A stretch of 64,000 bases of DNA from Nocardia pneumoniae NBRC 100136 (GCF_000308755.1 NZ_BAGF01000008.1:1-64000), one strand, 5' to 3'. Counted from the first letter of the stretch, positions 24,036 through 34,214 are shown. Numbers and translations: made by a program. Notes: generated by a model not told the origin, from the sequence alone.

Positions 24036-24566
24036 GTGAAGTTTCCAGGAGCGAGGCTGCTGGCACGCATTGTGCTCGCCCTCGTCGCGGCGGCCGCGGT
24101 GGTCATCACGGTGGCCGGATGTTCGTTGATCGAGGATGCGGGCAAATCCGACACGGCCAAGGCCAAGGTCGGCGACTGCATCAATGTCATCGAAGGCTCG
24201 GCGGTCGATTCCAAGACCGAGCCGGTCGACTGCTCGTCGGACAAGGCCGTGTACAAGGTCGCGCAGTCCTATGACAAGAAGACCGATTGCGCCTCCGACT
24301 ACACCTCCTACGAGGAGACCCTGGGCGGCGGCACCACCGCCTTCCTGTGCCTGGCGCCGAACTTCAAGGAGGGCCGCTGCTACAACGAGAGCAGCGCGAC
24401 CGGATACAAGCACGTCGACTGCGGCTCTCCGGAAGCGAGCTTCCGCGTGCTGAAGCGGATCGACGGCCAGGCCGACGAATTGCTGTGCGGCCAGGATGCC
24501 GACGGCTTCCGCCTCATCGAAACCGACCCCAAGGCGACCTTCTGCACGGGCGAGCCGAAGAACTGA
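24036..24566 (+). CDS. LppU/SCO3897-like lipoprotein
   Basis: 176 residues. Basic start, hydrophobic segment (LLARIVLALVAAAAVVITVA) and lipobox VAGC with acylated Cys29. The secreted part contains KVGDCINVIEG and VDCSSDKAVYKV and six further cysteines, the pattern of the LppU/SCO3897 family of surface lipoproteins of unknown role. GTG 24036 has GAGAGAGG 7 nt upstream. Its stop TGA abuts the complementary stop of the convergent gene (TGATCA, 24564-24569). Confidence 0.85.
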   Translation: MKFPGARLLARIVLALVAAAAVVITVAGCSLIEDAGKSDTAKAKVGDCINVIEGSAVDSKTEPVDCSSDKAVYKVAQSYDKKTDCASDYTSYEETLGGGTTAFLCLAPNFKEGRCYNESSATGYKHVDCGSPEASFRVLKRIDGQADELLCGQDADGFRLIETDPKATFCTGEPKN

Positions 24567-26873
24567 TCACTCCAACAGGGCAACCGACGCGATCCGGTGC
24601 AGCGTGAAGTGCCGGACCGCGCCGGTCACCGGGTCCAGCGCGTCCAACTGCCCGTTGCCCACTTTCAACGGCTCCACCACCCGCTGGGTGGCGACGCCCT
24701 GGGCGTCGACGTAGCCGATGTTCACCGACCGCCGCACCCGGGCAGCCAGCTGGAGCAGAGCCAGGGTCGCCGCGGTATTGGTCCGGGTGCCGTCCGGGCG
24801 CACCGCGTGACCCGAGCGGGCGCTCGCGGCGCGTTCGCCCGCGCGTAGTTCCGCGACCAGCGACTCCAGTTGCTCGGCGCTGGGTGATGTCGGGCGGTAC
24901 GGCTGCCGCGCGGCGGGCCGCACGGCGATCCGTGCGCCGCGCGGGCGCAGATCGACGATCGCGCCCGCCGAATCCTCGCCCACGGGCGCGAAACCGGCGG
25001 CCCGCAGCTGTTCCAGCACTTCGCTCAGCGGCGCCTGGGCGATGGCGACGGTCGGCGCGATGGACCGCAGCGCCAGCGCACTCGCCATCGGCGCGGACAG
25101 CACCTGTGCGAGCAGTGCCGGGTCGTCGGTGCGGAGGAACGACTGCGCCATACCCGCCCGCAGCTGGCCATGCCGCCGCGCCACGTCATCGATCAGGTAG
25201 GTGAGTGCCTGCGGGATCGGCGTCCGGGAATGCTTGGCGAACAAGGCGTGTAGCTCTGCCGCGGTCATGCCCGCGTCGAGCGCGCGGCGCACCGAGGACT
25301 CGCTGATCCGATACACCGTTGCGGCACCGGCGGACTCGACGTCGCCGACGAGGGCGATGCCGTGCTGAAGGTCGGTGGTCAGCGGGCCGGGGGCGATCAC
25401 CGTCAGATCCGCCTGGACCAGCACGTGATCCACCGGCTCCGGCAGCGCCGCCTCCATCTCCGCCTCGGCGTCGGTCACATTGGTCGCCGCCCCGTGCAGC
25501 AGCGCCCGCGCCGGAGCGCCGAGCGCGCCGCGGCCGACGAACCCGAGCGCCGCCGCCTCGGCCAGGGTCTGCTCGATCACCTCCGGCCGGAAATTGCGGC
25601 GCCTGCGCGGTTGCCGCCACGCCAGCACCCGGCCGACATCCGCCGGGTCCAGTGCGGTGCCGGACGGATACTCCGCGAGCAGGTCGAGGATGGCGCGCCG
25701 GTCGCGCGGTGCGTGCGGAGTGCGCAGCTCCAGCGACAGCGCCGCCAGCGGCTTGTCGTTGGCGTCGCGCATACCGATCATCCACGGCATCCGGTCCAGG
25801 TCGAGCCAGGTGAGCGCGAGGGTGGCCCAGCGCCGCGCGGGCGGCGCCTGGAGCCACGCGTCGACCGCGGGGGTCGGCGCCCAGAAATCCTCGGTCGAGT
25901 CGAACTCCGGTGGTGGGTCCGGCAAACCCTTCTCCAGCAGTTTCCCGGCCGCCAGGAGTTCGACCAGCAAACCGGCCCTCGGCTCGTCGACCCCGGCTTG
26001 CTTGGCGATGCGACGCAGCTCCCGCACACCCAGTCCGCCTGCGCGTAAGGCCGGGGCGGGCGCCTGGCCGAGCACGTCGAGCACGCTCGCGCAGTGCCGC
26101 AGCAGCTCGCCCACTTCGCCCGCCGTGACGGCGTTGACCTCGGCGGGGTTGTGGTCGGTGTGGCGCGGCCGCGGTGGCGTCAGTGCGTGCGGGTGGGTGA
26201 CCGGTTCCCGGCGCAGCACCTGGCCGACCGTGACCGGCAGTTCGACGGTCTCGTCGTCGATCCAGTGCAGCAGCCTGCTGGCCAGCAGCCGCTGAATCGG
26301 GCGGTCGGCGGGGGTGCCGGGTGCGGCGTCTCTGGTGCGCCCGCGTGGACCGGTCGTGGCCAGCTTGTCCAGCAGGGCTCGTTCGGCCGGAGCGAGATCG
26401 GCGAGGGCGGCGACCACTTCGGGTTCGGTGAGCGCGTCCGGAATCTCGGTCGCGCTGCCGATCGGCCACGGCAGCGCCTCGGCGGCCGCGGGGACCAGAC
26501 GCCACCGCCGCTGGTCGTCGAGCCATACCAGCGCGCGTGCGGTCAGGCGCTCGAGCGCTTCGTCGATCGCGGCGGGGGACACCCGTTCGCTCAGCTGCAC
26601 GTGCAGGTCTTCGCTGCGCGGACCATCGCCCGTGGTGTGCGCGCCCTCGTCGGTGCGGCGATGCAGCGCAAGGGTTTCCAGAATGGCGAAGTCGAGCGTG
26701 TTCAGGTCCTCCGTGGCGCGCAGCACCGAGGCGCGCTGCTCGGTGCGGGCGGCGAGCACGGCCATCGAGGAGGGCAGCGGCACGGCCAGGTCCGGCCGAA
26801 GCTGCAACAGCGTGACGAGCTGGGCATCACTGCGGCCACCGAGCCATCCGGCGAGGGAGTCGGTCGCGGTCAT
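24567..26873 (-). CDS. Helicase-associated protein (XPB/Ssl2-like N-terminal region, WYL-like C-terminus)
   Basis: 768 residues without helicase motifs. The protein matches by context and length the large conserved protein beside XPB in mycobacteria (Rv0862c type). It has an N-terminal LRPDLAVPLPSSMAVLAART block, a central helicase-associated-like region (LVQADLTVIAPGPLTTDLQ, YRISESSVRRALDAGMTA) and a C-terminal WYL-like segment (VNIGYVDAQGVATQRVVEPL). It may form a module with XPB. TAGGGT ends 7 nt before ATG 26873 (leaderless); GTG 26882 lies within the -10 to start interval and is less likely. Confidence 0.88.
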   Translation of the reverse strand: MTATDSLAGWLGGRSDAQLVTLLQLRPDLAVPLPSSMAVLAARTEQRASVLRATEDLNTLDFAILETLALHRRTDEGAHTTGDGPRSEDLHVQLSERVSPAAIDEALERLTARALVWLDDQRRWRLVPAAAEALPWPIGSATEIPDALTEPEVVAALADLAPAERALLDKLATTGPRGRTRDAAPGTPADRPIQRLLASRLLHWIDDETVELPVTVGQVLRREPVTHPHALTPPRPRHTDHNPAEVNAVTAGEVGELLRHCASVLDVLGQAPAPALRAGGLGVRELRRIAKQAGVDEPRAGLLVELLAAGKLLEKGLPDPPPEFDSTEDFWAPTPAVDAWLQAPPARRWATLALTWLDLDRMPWMIGMRDANDKPLAALSLELRTPHAPRDRRAILDLLAEYPSGTALDPADVGRVLAWRQPRRRRNFRPEVIEQTLAEAAALGFVGRGALGAPARALLHGAATNVTDAEAEMEAALPEPVDHVLVQADLTVIAPGPLTTDLQHGIALVGDVESAGAATVYRISESSVRRALDAGMTAAELHALFAKHSRTPIPQALTYLIDDVARRHGQLRAGMAQSFLRTDDPALLAQVLSAPMASALALRSIAPTVAIAQAPLSEVLEQLRAAGFAPVGEDSAGAIVDLRPRGARIAVRPAARQPYRPTSPSAEQLESLVAELRAGERAASARSGHAVRPDGTRTNTAATLALLQLAARVRRSVNIGYVDAQGVATQRVVEPLKVGNGQLDALDPVTGAVRHFTLHRIASVALLE

Positions 26874-26931
26874 CCCATCCACCCTACGACGCCGGGCTCC
26901 GCGGCCACCGGGCGCTACGAGCGCACCGACC

Positions 26932-27054
26932 GATTTCGTGAGTACATGGGTAACTCACCGGGTACGTCCAAAACCCGAGTGGCACCTGACGCAGGACCTC
27001 AACGCGAATCTTGCGCCACCCGACTGGTACGGCCTGAATACTCGCCAGAGGCGG
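26932..27054 (+). repeat. Dispersed repeat family B, copy B2
   Basis: Starts GATTTCGTGAGTACATGGGT, contains GACGCAGGACCTCAACGCGA and ends TACGGCCTGAATACTCGCC then AGAGGCGG. It lies between the divergent helicase-associated gene and the DUF gene at 27074. Its right end is 6 bp from the TAGCAT -10 of the latter. Confidence 0.85.
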
Positions 27055-27073
27055 CGCAGCTAGCATGGGGGCC

Positions 27074-27262
27074 GTGGTGAACAAATCGAAGAAACCCTAC
27101 GTCGACAACGGCTGGCCGAAGGTCGCCGACGGTGACCACGCGGTCACCGAGCTCTCCTCGGCCCGCTCCGGTGGTCTCTCGCCCTACGGCGAGGACACCG
27201 AGTTTCCGGTCCCCGCCGAGCAGCTGCCCTACATGCACCCGAACACGGTGATCAACCGCTGA
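27074..27262 (+). CDS. Small conserved protein (Rv0863-like position)
   Basis: 62 residues, hydrophilic: [20 protein letters not shown], then [20 protein letters not shown] and a [10 protein letters not shown] end. No domain recognised; by position it corresponds to Rv0863 beside the helicase-associated gene. TAGCAT (27061-27066) ends 7 nt before GTG 27074, so a leaderless start is chosen; GTG 27077 and ATG 27065 are alternatives. A strong terminator follows. Confidence 0.75.
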   Translation: MVNKSKKPYVDNGWPKVADGDHAVTELSSARSGGLSPYGEDTEFPVPAEQLPYMHPNTVINR

Positions 27263-27289
27263 GCGCGCCGGAACGTTCTCGACTACGGA

Positions 27290-27327
27290 GAAGGGCCCCG
27301 CATCCTCGTTGATGCGGGGCCCTTCTT
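27290..27327. terminator. Strong bidirectional intrinsic terminator
   Basis: GAAGGGCCCCGCATC (27290-27304) and GATGCGGGGCCCTTC (27311-27325) form a perfect 15-bp stem with a 6-nt loop, followed by TT. It lies between the convergent small gene and rpf. Confidence 0.9.
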
Positions 27328-27340
27328 CACGAGTGTGGGG

Positions 27341-28140
<800 letters not shown>

Positions 28141-28258
28141 CGTACGACGAACCGCGGGAAAAATCACTATTTGGTAACCGGCGTGTACGGACCGGTCTCG
28201 ACTCGATCTCGAGCACTGTAAAGCGCCTTAGTGCAGCTAGATGAGCTGCGGTAGCGAT

Positions 28259-28311
28259 GGTGACGGGCCGTCACCGCGCTGTGACCTTCTCGTTATGTGA
28301 CGAGGATCACA
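28259..28311. promoter_or_regulatory. CRP site and palindrome upstream of rpf
   Basis: TGTGACGAGGATCACA (28296-28311) is a perfect TGTGA-N6-TCACA CRP site. GGTGACGG-G-CCGTCACC (28259-28275) is a perfect 17-bp palindrome beside it. M. tuberculosis rpfA is a known target of the CRP homologue Rv3676, and here the site is ~325 nt upstream of the rpf start, consistent with a long leader. The rest of the 405-bp gap is the structured leader. Confidence 0.75.
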
Positions 28312-28375
28312 CACCTGAGCGGGTAACGATTGCGTTGGATGACCGGTGTGGCGCCGCGGAGGCGGTACCTCCGGT

Positions 28376-28618
28376 TCAGCGTGATCTCCGTCCGGAACGC
28401 AGTGCGAACACGACAGCGAGGAGGAAGCCCAACGGCGCGAGCAGCGCGCCGAAATACAGCCACAGCCCCGGCTCGCCATCGGTCAGCACCGGGGTGGCGA
28501 AGATGACGACGATCGCCAGCAATCCCAGCGCGAACAGGCAGAGCGCAAGCCGCAGCAACCAATCGCCGCGGCGCCGCGGCGCGCCCTCGGACGGAGTCGG
28601 AGTGGAAGAGTTCGTCAC
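28376..28618 (-). CDS. Small two-helix membrane protein (Rv0870c position)
   Basis: 80 residues: hydrophilic N-terminus [20 protein letters not shown], then membrane segments [20 protein letters not shown] and [20 protein letters not shown] and a basic tail. Function unknown. TACCGT ends 6 nt before GTG 28618, so a leaderless start is inferred. Divergent from the cold-shock gene. Confidence 0.8.
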   Translation of the reverse strand: MTNSSTPTPSEGAPRRRGDWLLRLALCLFALGLLAIVVIFATPVLTDGEPGLWLYFGALLAPLGFLLAVVFALRSGRRSR

Positions 28619-28662
28619 GGCTCGACGGTAAAACTGATGTGCTCGCGTTATTCGCGCCGGGG

Positions 28663-28816
28663 TAGACTCGATGGCAATCGCGTCCCGCAATCGTGCTGGG
28701 CGCGTTCTTTTCGCACAGGAAAAGGGCCGGTCGCCGCACCGCCGCGGGACCGGACGGAAGACAGATGTGCTCGGGCCGTAGGGGTCCGAGTTTTCGATGA
28801 TGAACGGGTGAGCGCA
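28663..28816 (+). promoter_or_regulatory. Promoter and long leader of cold-shock gene
   Basis: TAGACT at 28663-28668 would start transcription near 28675, leaving a ~140-nt untranslated leader before GTG 28817. Long structured leaders are usual for cold-shock genes; no defined motif was identified in this one. Confidence 0.45.
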
Positions 28817-29236
28817 GTGCCGACCGGCAGGGTGAAGTGGTACGACGTCGAAAAGGGCTTCGGCTTCCTTTCCCAGGACGAGGGTGAGGACGTCTACGTC
28901 CGCTCGTCCGCGCTGCCCCAGGGCGTCGAGGGCCTCAAGCCGGGGCAGCGCGTCGAGTTCGGCATGGCCGCGGGGCGTCGCGGCCCGCAGGCGCTGAGCC
29001 TCAAGCTGCTGGAGGCGCCGCCCTCGGTCCGGCAGGGCCAGGAACGCAACGCGCGCAAGGAACCTCCCGCCCGCAGGCACACCCCCGACGAGCTGCACGG
29101 CATGGTCGAAGACATGATCACCCTGCTCGAGGCGAAGGTGCAGCCCGACCTGCGCAAGGGCAAGTACCCGGATCGCAAGACCGCGCAGCGCATCTCGGAA
29201 GTCGTCCGCGCCGTGGCCCGCGAGCTGGACCGGTAG
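28817..29236 (+). CDS. cspB: Cold-shock domain protein (CspB-like, extended)
   Basis: 139 residues. The cold-shock domain occupies ~1-70: [20 protein letters not shown] (RNP1) and [11 protein letters not shown] (RNP2), so it binds single-stranded nucleic acid. An additional ~70-residue charged C-terminal region ([20 protein letters not shown]) is also found in the mycobacterial CspB (Rv0871, ~135 aa). GTG 28817 gives the family start [11 protein letters not shown] 28808 is possible. The stop is followed at once by repeat A4. Confidence 0.9.
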   Translation: MPTGRVKWYDVEKGFGFLSQDEGEDVYVRSSALPQGVEGLKPGQRVEFGMAAGRRGPQALSLKLLEAPPSVRQGQERNARKEPPARRHTPDELHGMVEDMITLLEAKVQPDLRKGKYPDRKTAQRISEVVRAVARELDR

Positions 29237-29370
29237 CTCGCGTCCGAGCGACCGCCGCTGGCGACTGCGTCGCGGACGCGACGGCCACTCGGACGCGAGC
29301 CGGGCCGCGAACGGTAGATGCTCGGTCTCGCTTCGCTCGAAATCGGGATGGGGCCGTGTGGTTGCGTGGG
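29234..29370 (-). repeat. Repeat family A, copy A4 (inverted, L and M modules)
   Basis: On the reverse strand it reads TTTCGAGCGAAGCGAGACCG (module L), GTTCGCGGCCCGGCTCGCGT, then the module M palindrome ending CTCGGACGCGAGC. Module R is missing. It begins at the stop codon of the cold-shock gene and lies between that gene and the convergent sulfatase. Confidence 0.85.
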
Positions 29371-29402
29371 CGGTACCCGCGGCACTGGAGGACTGCGGTG
29401 AA

Positions 29403-30950
29403 TTAAGAACTCCGCAGTTCTTGGGCGACAAGCGAATCGACGAGGTCGTTCATCTCCTCGATCAGTGCCGCCGCACCGCCGCCGTGGGCCAGGTTCTGCA
29501 TTTCGAGGGGATCTTCCTGGCGGTCGTAGAGTTCGTAGTCGAATTCGCTACGTGGCCCGGCTATGTGCTGGGGTGTCGAGTAGCGGGCGAAGCTGTAGCG
29601 GGGTGTGATCGCGCCGCGCAGGCAGTATTTGACGCCGGGTACCTGGCCGCCACTGGATTTGGCGTCGGAGGTGAGAAGGATGGCGTCGCGGACGACGCCA
29701 TCCGGGTGGGTCAGCAGCGGGGTGAGGTCTCTGCCGACCATCGGGCCGACCGTGGAGGCGTCGGCACCGGCCAAGGCGGCCAGAGTGGGCACCAGGTCGA
29801 TGTGCGAAGTCAGTGCGGCGGTCGTGCTTCCGTGCGTAGCGGGGTTTCTGGGGTCGGAGATGACCAAGGGCACGCGGTTGTTCTCGCGGTAGATCATCGC
29901 CCCCTTCTGCCGTAGTCCGTGCGCGCCACCGAGTTCGCCATGATCGGCCACCCGGACCACGACGGTGTTGCCCGCGCCGCCGCTGTGGTCCAGCGCGTCG
30001 AGGACCTTGCCGAGCAATTCGTCCGTGCGGCGCAGCAACTCCAGATACCAATTGCCCCACTGCCGCCACTGCCTGCGCCCGAGAGGTGAGTCGACCTCGT
30101 TGGGCATGCGGCCGCCGACGGCCTCGTTCATGGTGCGCCAGACCGTCTGCACGTGCGGCTTGGTCGACAAGTCGGACTCGAAGTTCGGCGGTATGTCGGC
30201 GCCGTGGTCCGGCACGTCCTCGAGCCGGTAGAAACGCGGGCAGTACATCATGTCGTGCGGGTTGACCATGCTCACCACGCACAGCCACGGCTCGGGGTCG
30301 TTGCCGTGGCGTCGCAGCCACCCGGCCGCGTTCTCGACGACGCCCGGATCCTCCTGGGTGCCCTCGTTCGGACGGCCGCCGGACAGGATGTCGTAGGCCT
30401 CGTCGAATCCATAGGCCGACAGCGCTGTGCTGTCGGCGCCGACGGGCTCGGACAGATGCCACTTCCCGATGTACGCGGTGCGGTAGCCGGACTTCTTCAG
30501 CACCGTCCCCAGGGTCGGGATCGCGGTGTCGAGATTCGGGCTCCAGGCGTGCAGCGGACCGAGGACCGCGCCCATCAGGTCGTTGCCGCGGACGTTGTCG
30601 GTCATGCCGCTGACCGGAGCTTGCAGGCCGGTGAAGAACGCCGATCGCGCCGGCGAGCAGGGGGCGGTGGGCGAATGGTGCATCGCGAACCGCACTCCGG
30701 CGGCCTCGACCCTGGCGCGGGCGGGCAGCGTGAAACCGGAAGGCAGAACGACATCCGCACGCTCCTGGTCGGTCATCACCACCAGGATGTTCGGCCGCGA
30801 CGCGGGGGCGGCCGCGGCCTCGGCGCCGAGAGTGCCGCGCAGGACCGGTACGGCGGCGGATGCGGCGGCCATCATCGCGAGAACCTGACGCCGGTTCGGC
30901 GTCGGGGAACGATCGGACGCGAGGGGCTGATCGGGGGTCGAGAGGGACAC
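29403..30950 (-). CDS. Tat-exported sulfatase
   Basis: 515 residues. A twin-arginine signal (NRRQVLAMMAAASAAVPVL, Arg20-Arg21) precedes an arylsulfatase-family catalytic domain: NILVVMTDQERAD (metal Asp), CSPARSAFFTGL with Cys98 as the formylglycine precursor, GKWHLSE, and VRVADHGELGG. It should hydrolyse sulfate esters outside the membrane; the substrate is unknown. GTG 30950 has AAAGG 8-12 nt upstream; the frame is open to 30992. A divergent TetR gene and a shared operator suggest substrate-induced expression. Confidence 0.9.
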   Translation of the reverse strand: MSLSTPDQPLASDRSPTPNRRQVLAMMAAASAAVPVLRGTLGAEAAAAPASRPNILVVMTDQERADVVLPSGFTLPARARVEAAGVRFAMHHSPTAPCSPARSAFFTGLQAPVSGMTDNVRGNDLMGAVLGPLHAWSPNLDTAIPTLGTVLKKSGYRTAYIGKWHLSEPVGADSTALSAYGFDEAYDILSGGRPNEGTQEDPGVVENAAGWLRRHGNDPEPWLCVVSMVNPHDMMYCPRFYRLEDVPDHGADIPPNFESDLSTKPHVQTVWRTMNEAVGGRMPNEVDSPLGRRQWRQWGNWYLELLRRTDELLGKVLDALDHSGGAGNTVVVRVADHGELGGAHGLRQKGAMIYRENNRVPLVISDPRNPATHGSTTAALTSHIDLVPTLAALAGADASTVGPMVGRDLTPLLTHPDGVVRDAILLTSDAKSSGGQVPGVKYCLRGAITPRYSFARYSTPQHIAGPRSEFDYELYDRQEDPLEMQNLAHGGGAAALIEEMNDLVDSLVAQELRSS

Positions 30951-30994
30951 GGGGGATGGACCTTTCGGACGCGGTGGAACGGTCGCATCCACTG

Positions 30995-31025
30995 TAACTG
31001 ATGAATTGACTAAATCATTCAGTTA
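30995..31025. promoter_or_regulatory. Operator between sulfatase and TetR genes
   Basis: TAACTGA (30995-31001) and TCAGTTA (31019-31025) form an inverted repeat with an inner TGAAT/ATTCA pair, in an AT-rich segment. It overlaps a TAGACT hexamer at 31024-31029 and lies 45 bp from the sulfatase start. Probable binding site of the adjacent TetR protein. Confidence 0.55.
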
Positions 31026-31065
31026 GACTGTTCGCTGCAGGTGAGCGCCGCGATACTGTGCAGTG

Positions 31066-31671
31066 GTGTCACCACCCGAGACGACGTCCACCACGGCGCG
31101 CGGAGAGCAGACGCGGCGGTCGATCCTCGATGTCGCCACTCGGCGGTTCGCCGATCAAGGTTTCCGCAACACGTCGGTGGCCGCGGTGGCGCGGGAACTG
31201 GGTTTGGCGCCGTCGGCGGTGTATTTCCACTTCGCCGACAAGGAGGCTCTCTTCATCGCCGCGTTCGACCGCGACGCCGCTCGACTGTGCGATGACGCGC
31301 TGGCCCGGCAGGGGCCGATGGACGCCGCGTACTGGCAGGAGGTCGTCAGGCGATTCGTGACGCAGCTCGGCAGCTACCCGCTGGTGCATCGTGTGCTCGC
31401 GGGCCGCGAGCCGGGACTGCTCGGACGGCTGATCGACGGCATCGTCCCGCAACGCATTCGGCAAGCGCTCGAGACATCGTTGCGGGCCGGTCAGCAGTCC
31501 GGGGACATCGCCGATGACCTCGATCCGCGCGACACCGCGATAGCGCTGGAAGCCATCTTCACCGCGGTCGTCATCACGGTGGTGCAAGTCGGCGGCAGCG
31601 GCACCTCGGAGCGCGTCGACGCTGTCGGCCGTTTGGTCCGGGCCGCGATCACAGCGAAACGGTCGAGCTGA
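31066..31671 (+). CDS. TetR-family regulator (sulfatase neighbour)
   Basis: 201 residues. N-terminal HTH: GEQTRRSILDVATRRFADQG, FRNTSVAAVARELGLAPSAV, YFHFADKEALF. The C-terminal ligand domain is of the AcrR/tetR_C type. TACTGT (31054-31059) ends 6 nt before GTG 31066 (leaderless). Divergent from the sulfatase, which it probably controls. Confidence 0.9.
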   Translation: MSPPETTSTTARGEQTRRSILDVATRRFADQGFRNTSVAAVARELGLAPSAVYFHFADKEALFIAAFDRDAARLCDDALARQGPMDAAYWQEVVRRFVTQLGSYPLVHRVLAGREPGLLGRLIDGIVPQRIRQALETSLRAGQQSGDIADDLDPRDTAIALEAIFTAVVITVVQVGGSGTSERVDAVGRLVRAAITAKRSS

Positions 31672-31701
31672 CCGGCAAGCCCGAAGCGCGGCGGAGCCGG
31701 T

Positions 31702-32283
31702 CTATGCCGTGCTGATCGACCAGGTGGCGTGCGGCAGGTAGAACTCCTTACCCGTTTCGTCGCGGGCGAGGATCGGGAGCTGGAATTCGACGCCGATGAG
31801 GCGCAGGTCGGGCTCCGGTTTCGACTCGATGGTCAGCGCGAGGGCGCGGTCGGGGTAATCGTTGCGGCTGATCACCCGGTCGACCTTCTCGCCGGACGGC
31901 AGGATGTAGACGAGCTGGGCGAGCCAGGGAGCATCGGCGACCTGCCTCGGCAGCGACAGCTGGAGTGGATAGCCCGCGGGAACATCCAGTTCGACGGTGC
32001 GGCCACGGTGACAGTCCGGTGTGTCGGGAGCGCAGGCCAGCGACGCGAACAGCGTGCCTTCCATGGCGTCCTCGGGCAGGATGCTGCAATGCTGCATGGT
32101 CACCGCGCAGTAGCTGAACGGCCGTACGGTGACCGTCTTGCCGTGCGCGTAGGCGGTGAGGGTGACGTCCGGTTCGTCGGCGTTGCGGATCAACACCGCC
32201 AGCACGCCGACGAAGGCGACGGTGAGCACGAGCAGGGCGGCCGCGACCAGCGCGACGATCGTGCGTGCGTTGAGCTTGCTCAC
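31702..32283 (-). CDS. DUF2771 secreted/membrane-anchored protein
   Basis: 193 residues: one N-terminal membrane segment (TIVALVAAALLVLTVAFVGV) and an extracytoplasmic domain with PFSYCAVTMQHCSILPED and CAPDTPDCHRG (two likely disulfides). It ends with FYLPHATWSISTA. This is the DUF2771 family (Rv0875c position), of unknown function. GTG 32283 overlaps the stop of the transporter gene upstream (GTGA, 32280-32283), so the two are translationally coupled and may form a transport or envelope unit. Confidence 0.85.
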   Translation of the reverse strand: MSKLNARTIVALVAAALLVLTVAFVGVLAVLIRNADEPDVTLTAYAHGKTVTVRPFSYCAVTMQHCSILPEDAMEGTLFASLACAPDTPDCHRGRTVELDVPAGYPLQLSLPRQVADAPWLAQLVYILPSGEKVDRVISRNDYPDRALALTIESKPEPDLRLIGVEFQLPILARDETGKEFYLPHATWSISTA

Positions 32284-34214
32284 CAGATCGGGTCTCCTTG
32301 CCCTCGTTGGATGCGTGTGGTGTCGCCGCCGCGCCGCGGCGCGTGGCCGTGCGCACGGGATGTGCCAGCCGGGTGCCCGTGTGGCCGGGCCGCGGGAACC
32401 TCTTGCTCCGCGTGCTGCGGACGATTGCCGCCGAGCCCGGGCAGCAGCGAGTGTCCTCGGAAGCTCACGAAAGTCTGCACCAGGCCGATCACGAGTATCG
32501 CGGTGATCACCGCGAAGCCCTTCCAGTAGTCGGTGGGCAGCAGCACACCCGCGGCCCCGCCGACAACCCAGCTGAGCTGCAGAACGGTCTCCGACCGCCC
32601 GAAGCCGGACGCGATCGACTCCGGCGGCAGGTCGTCCTGGATCGCGGCGTCCAGCGACACCTTGGCCAGCGCGCTCGTCGCGGCCGCGACCAAGGCGGCG
32701 ACCGCCGCGCCGAGCAGATTGTTCGCGAACGTCGCGAACAGCGCCACGAACGCGCACGCCGCGGTGCAGCCGAGCACGATCAGCGAGGGCTTGCCGAGCT
32801 TGAGCCGGGCGCCGGTCGCGTTGCCCGCGAAATTTCCGACGGCCGCGGCCGCGCCGACCACGCCGAGCATGGCGGCCTGCTGCACCGGACGGTGCTCGGT
32901 CGCCTTGGCGACGAACGCGACGTAGAAGGTGAGAAACCCGGTCAGCACGCGGATGGCGCCATTGCCCCACAGCCCGGTCACCACCGCGCGGCCGAGCGGC
33001 TGCCTGCGCTTGCGCGGCGGCACCGCCGACTCCTTGCCGGACGAGAGCACCTCGGTGTGCGCGTCGGCGCCGTGATAGCTCAACGTCGCGGGCACCTCCC
33101 CCTCGGTGACCTCGACCCAGGACGGGATGCGCAGGCTCAGATATGTGCCAGCGCAGGCGATCAGTACGGCGAAGACCAACGCGCCGTTGGAGCCCGCGAT
33201 GGCGGCGGCGAGCCCGGCCAGCGCTCCCGCGCCGATGGTGCCGCCGACCAGACCGAACACCGTGAGCCGGGAGTTCGTGCGGACCAGATCGATATCGGGC
33301 GGCAGCACGCGGGGCGTCACCGCGCTCTTGAGCACGGAGAACGATTTGCTGCCGATCATCATGCACAGGGCGAGCGGATACAGCCCCCAGGTGTCGAACT
33401 CGATGAGCAGCACCACCGCGAGCACCGCGCGCAGCGCGAACGAGGCGGCCAGCGCCAGTCGGCGGCCGCGCTGCAGGCGATCGAGCATCGGACCGATCAG
33501 CGGCGCGATCACGGCGAACGGCGCGATCGTGATGAGCAGGTACAGAGCGACTTTCGTCTTGCTCTCCGCGGTGGCGCTGGCGAAGAACAAGGTATTGGCC
33601 AGTGCCACCGCGATGGCCGCGTCGAGGGCGAAGTTCGCCATGGTCGCGTAGGTGAGCGCCGTGAGTCCCGACTTGTCGGCGCCGTCGGCCTTGGCCGCGC
33701 GCTGGAAGGTCGCGATGCCCTTCTCGGTGAGTTCCCGGCCGCGCATAGCCGCGACGCGGGTAACGGTGAGCTTGCGGGGGACGCGCTGCCCGCCGGGGGC
33801 AGCCGCGGCTTCGCGTGGTTCGACCTGCTCTTGGACGAGGGTCTCGGGATAGTCGGGTTCGGTGCGGCCCGGCGGCTCGGTGGGACGGGGCGGTCGCGGG
33901 CGACGCGGGAAAACGCGCCGAGGCGCGCGATCGGAGGACTGCGGCTGCTCCGCGTCGACTCCGCGCGGCAAGCGTTTGGTCGCGGGAGGTTCGGGGGGTC
34001 GCGGCGTTTCGTCACGTCGGCCCGGCGATCCCGGCTGGTCGTAGCGCCCGGCGGCGCGCCGCGTATCCGGCCCGAGCGGGGGCAGCGGCCTGCGGCGGCG
34101 CGGCGCGTCAGGTGGCGGGTATCGGTCGAAACCGGGGTGCCGCTCGAAAGGCGGGGACTCCTCGCCCGCCCACCGATCACGGTCGGGACCGGAAGGTTCG
34201 CGGGGAGTAGTCAC
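32280..34214 (-). CDS. MFS-type membrane transporter with long disordered N-terminus
   Basis: 644 residues. The first ~150 are Pro/Arg-rich and disordered (PPDAPRRRRPLPPLGPDTRR); the rest has about 12 membrane segments with an MFS loop signature (IGPMLDRLQRGRRLALAASF). It corresponds in order and architecture to Rv0876c. Substrate unknown. Coupled by a 4-bp overlap to DUF2771 downstream. The N-terminal region is longer than needed for transport and may bind partners. Confidence 0.85.
   Translation of the reverse strand: MTTPREPSGPDRDRWAGEESPPFERHPGFDRYPPPDAPRRRRPLPPLGPDTRRAAGRYDQPGSPGRRDETPRPPEPPATKRLPRGVDAEQPQSSDRAPRRVFPRRPRPPRPTEPPGRTEPDYPETLVQEQVEPREAAAAPGGQRVPRKLTVTRVAAMRGRELTEKGIATFQRAAKADGADKSGLTALTYATMANFALDAAIAVALANTLFFASATAESKTKVALYLLITIAPFAVIAPLIGPMLDRLQRGRRLALAASFALRAVLAVVLLIEFDTWGLYPLALCMMIGSKSFSVLKSAVTPRVLPPDIDLVRTNSRLTVFGLVGGTIGAGALAGLAAAIAGSNGALVFAVLIACAGTYLSLRIPSWVEVTEGEVPATLSYHGADAHTEVLSSGKESAVPPRKRRQPLGRAVVTGLWGNGAIRVLTGFLTFYVAFVAKATEHRPVQQAAMLGVVGAAAAVGNFAGNATGARLKLGKPSLIVLGCTAACAFVALFATFANNLLGAAVAALVAAATSALAKVSLDAAIQDDLPPESIASGFGRSETVLQLSWVVGGAAGVLLPTDYWKGFAVITAILVIGLVQTFVSFRGHSLLPGLGGNRPQHAEQEVPAARPHGHPAGTSRAHGHAPRRGGDTTRIQRGQGDPIW

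Noticed and set aside
31702..33366. 554-residue frame fusing DUF2771 with an upstream Arg-rich segment
   Set aside because: The upstream part is an alternative frame of the MFS gene; the real start is GTG 32283, coupled to the MFS stop.
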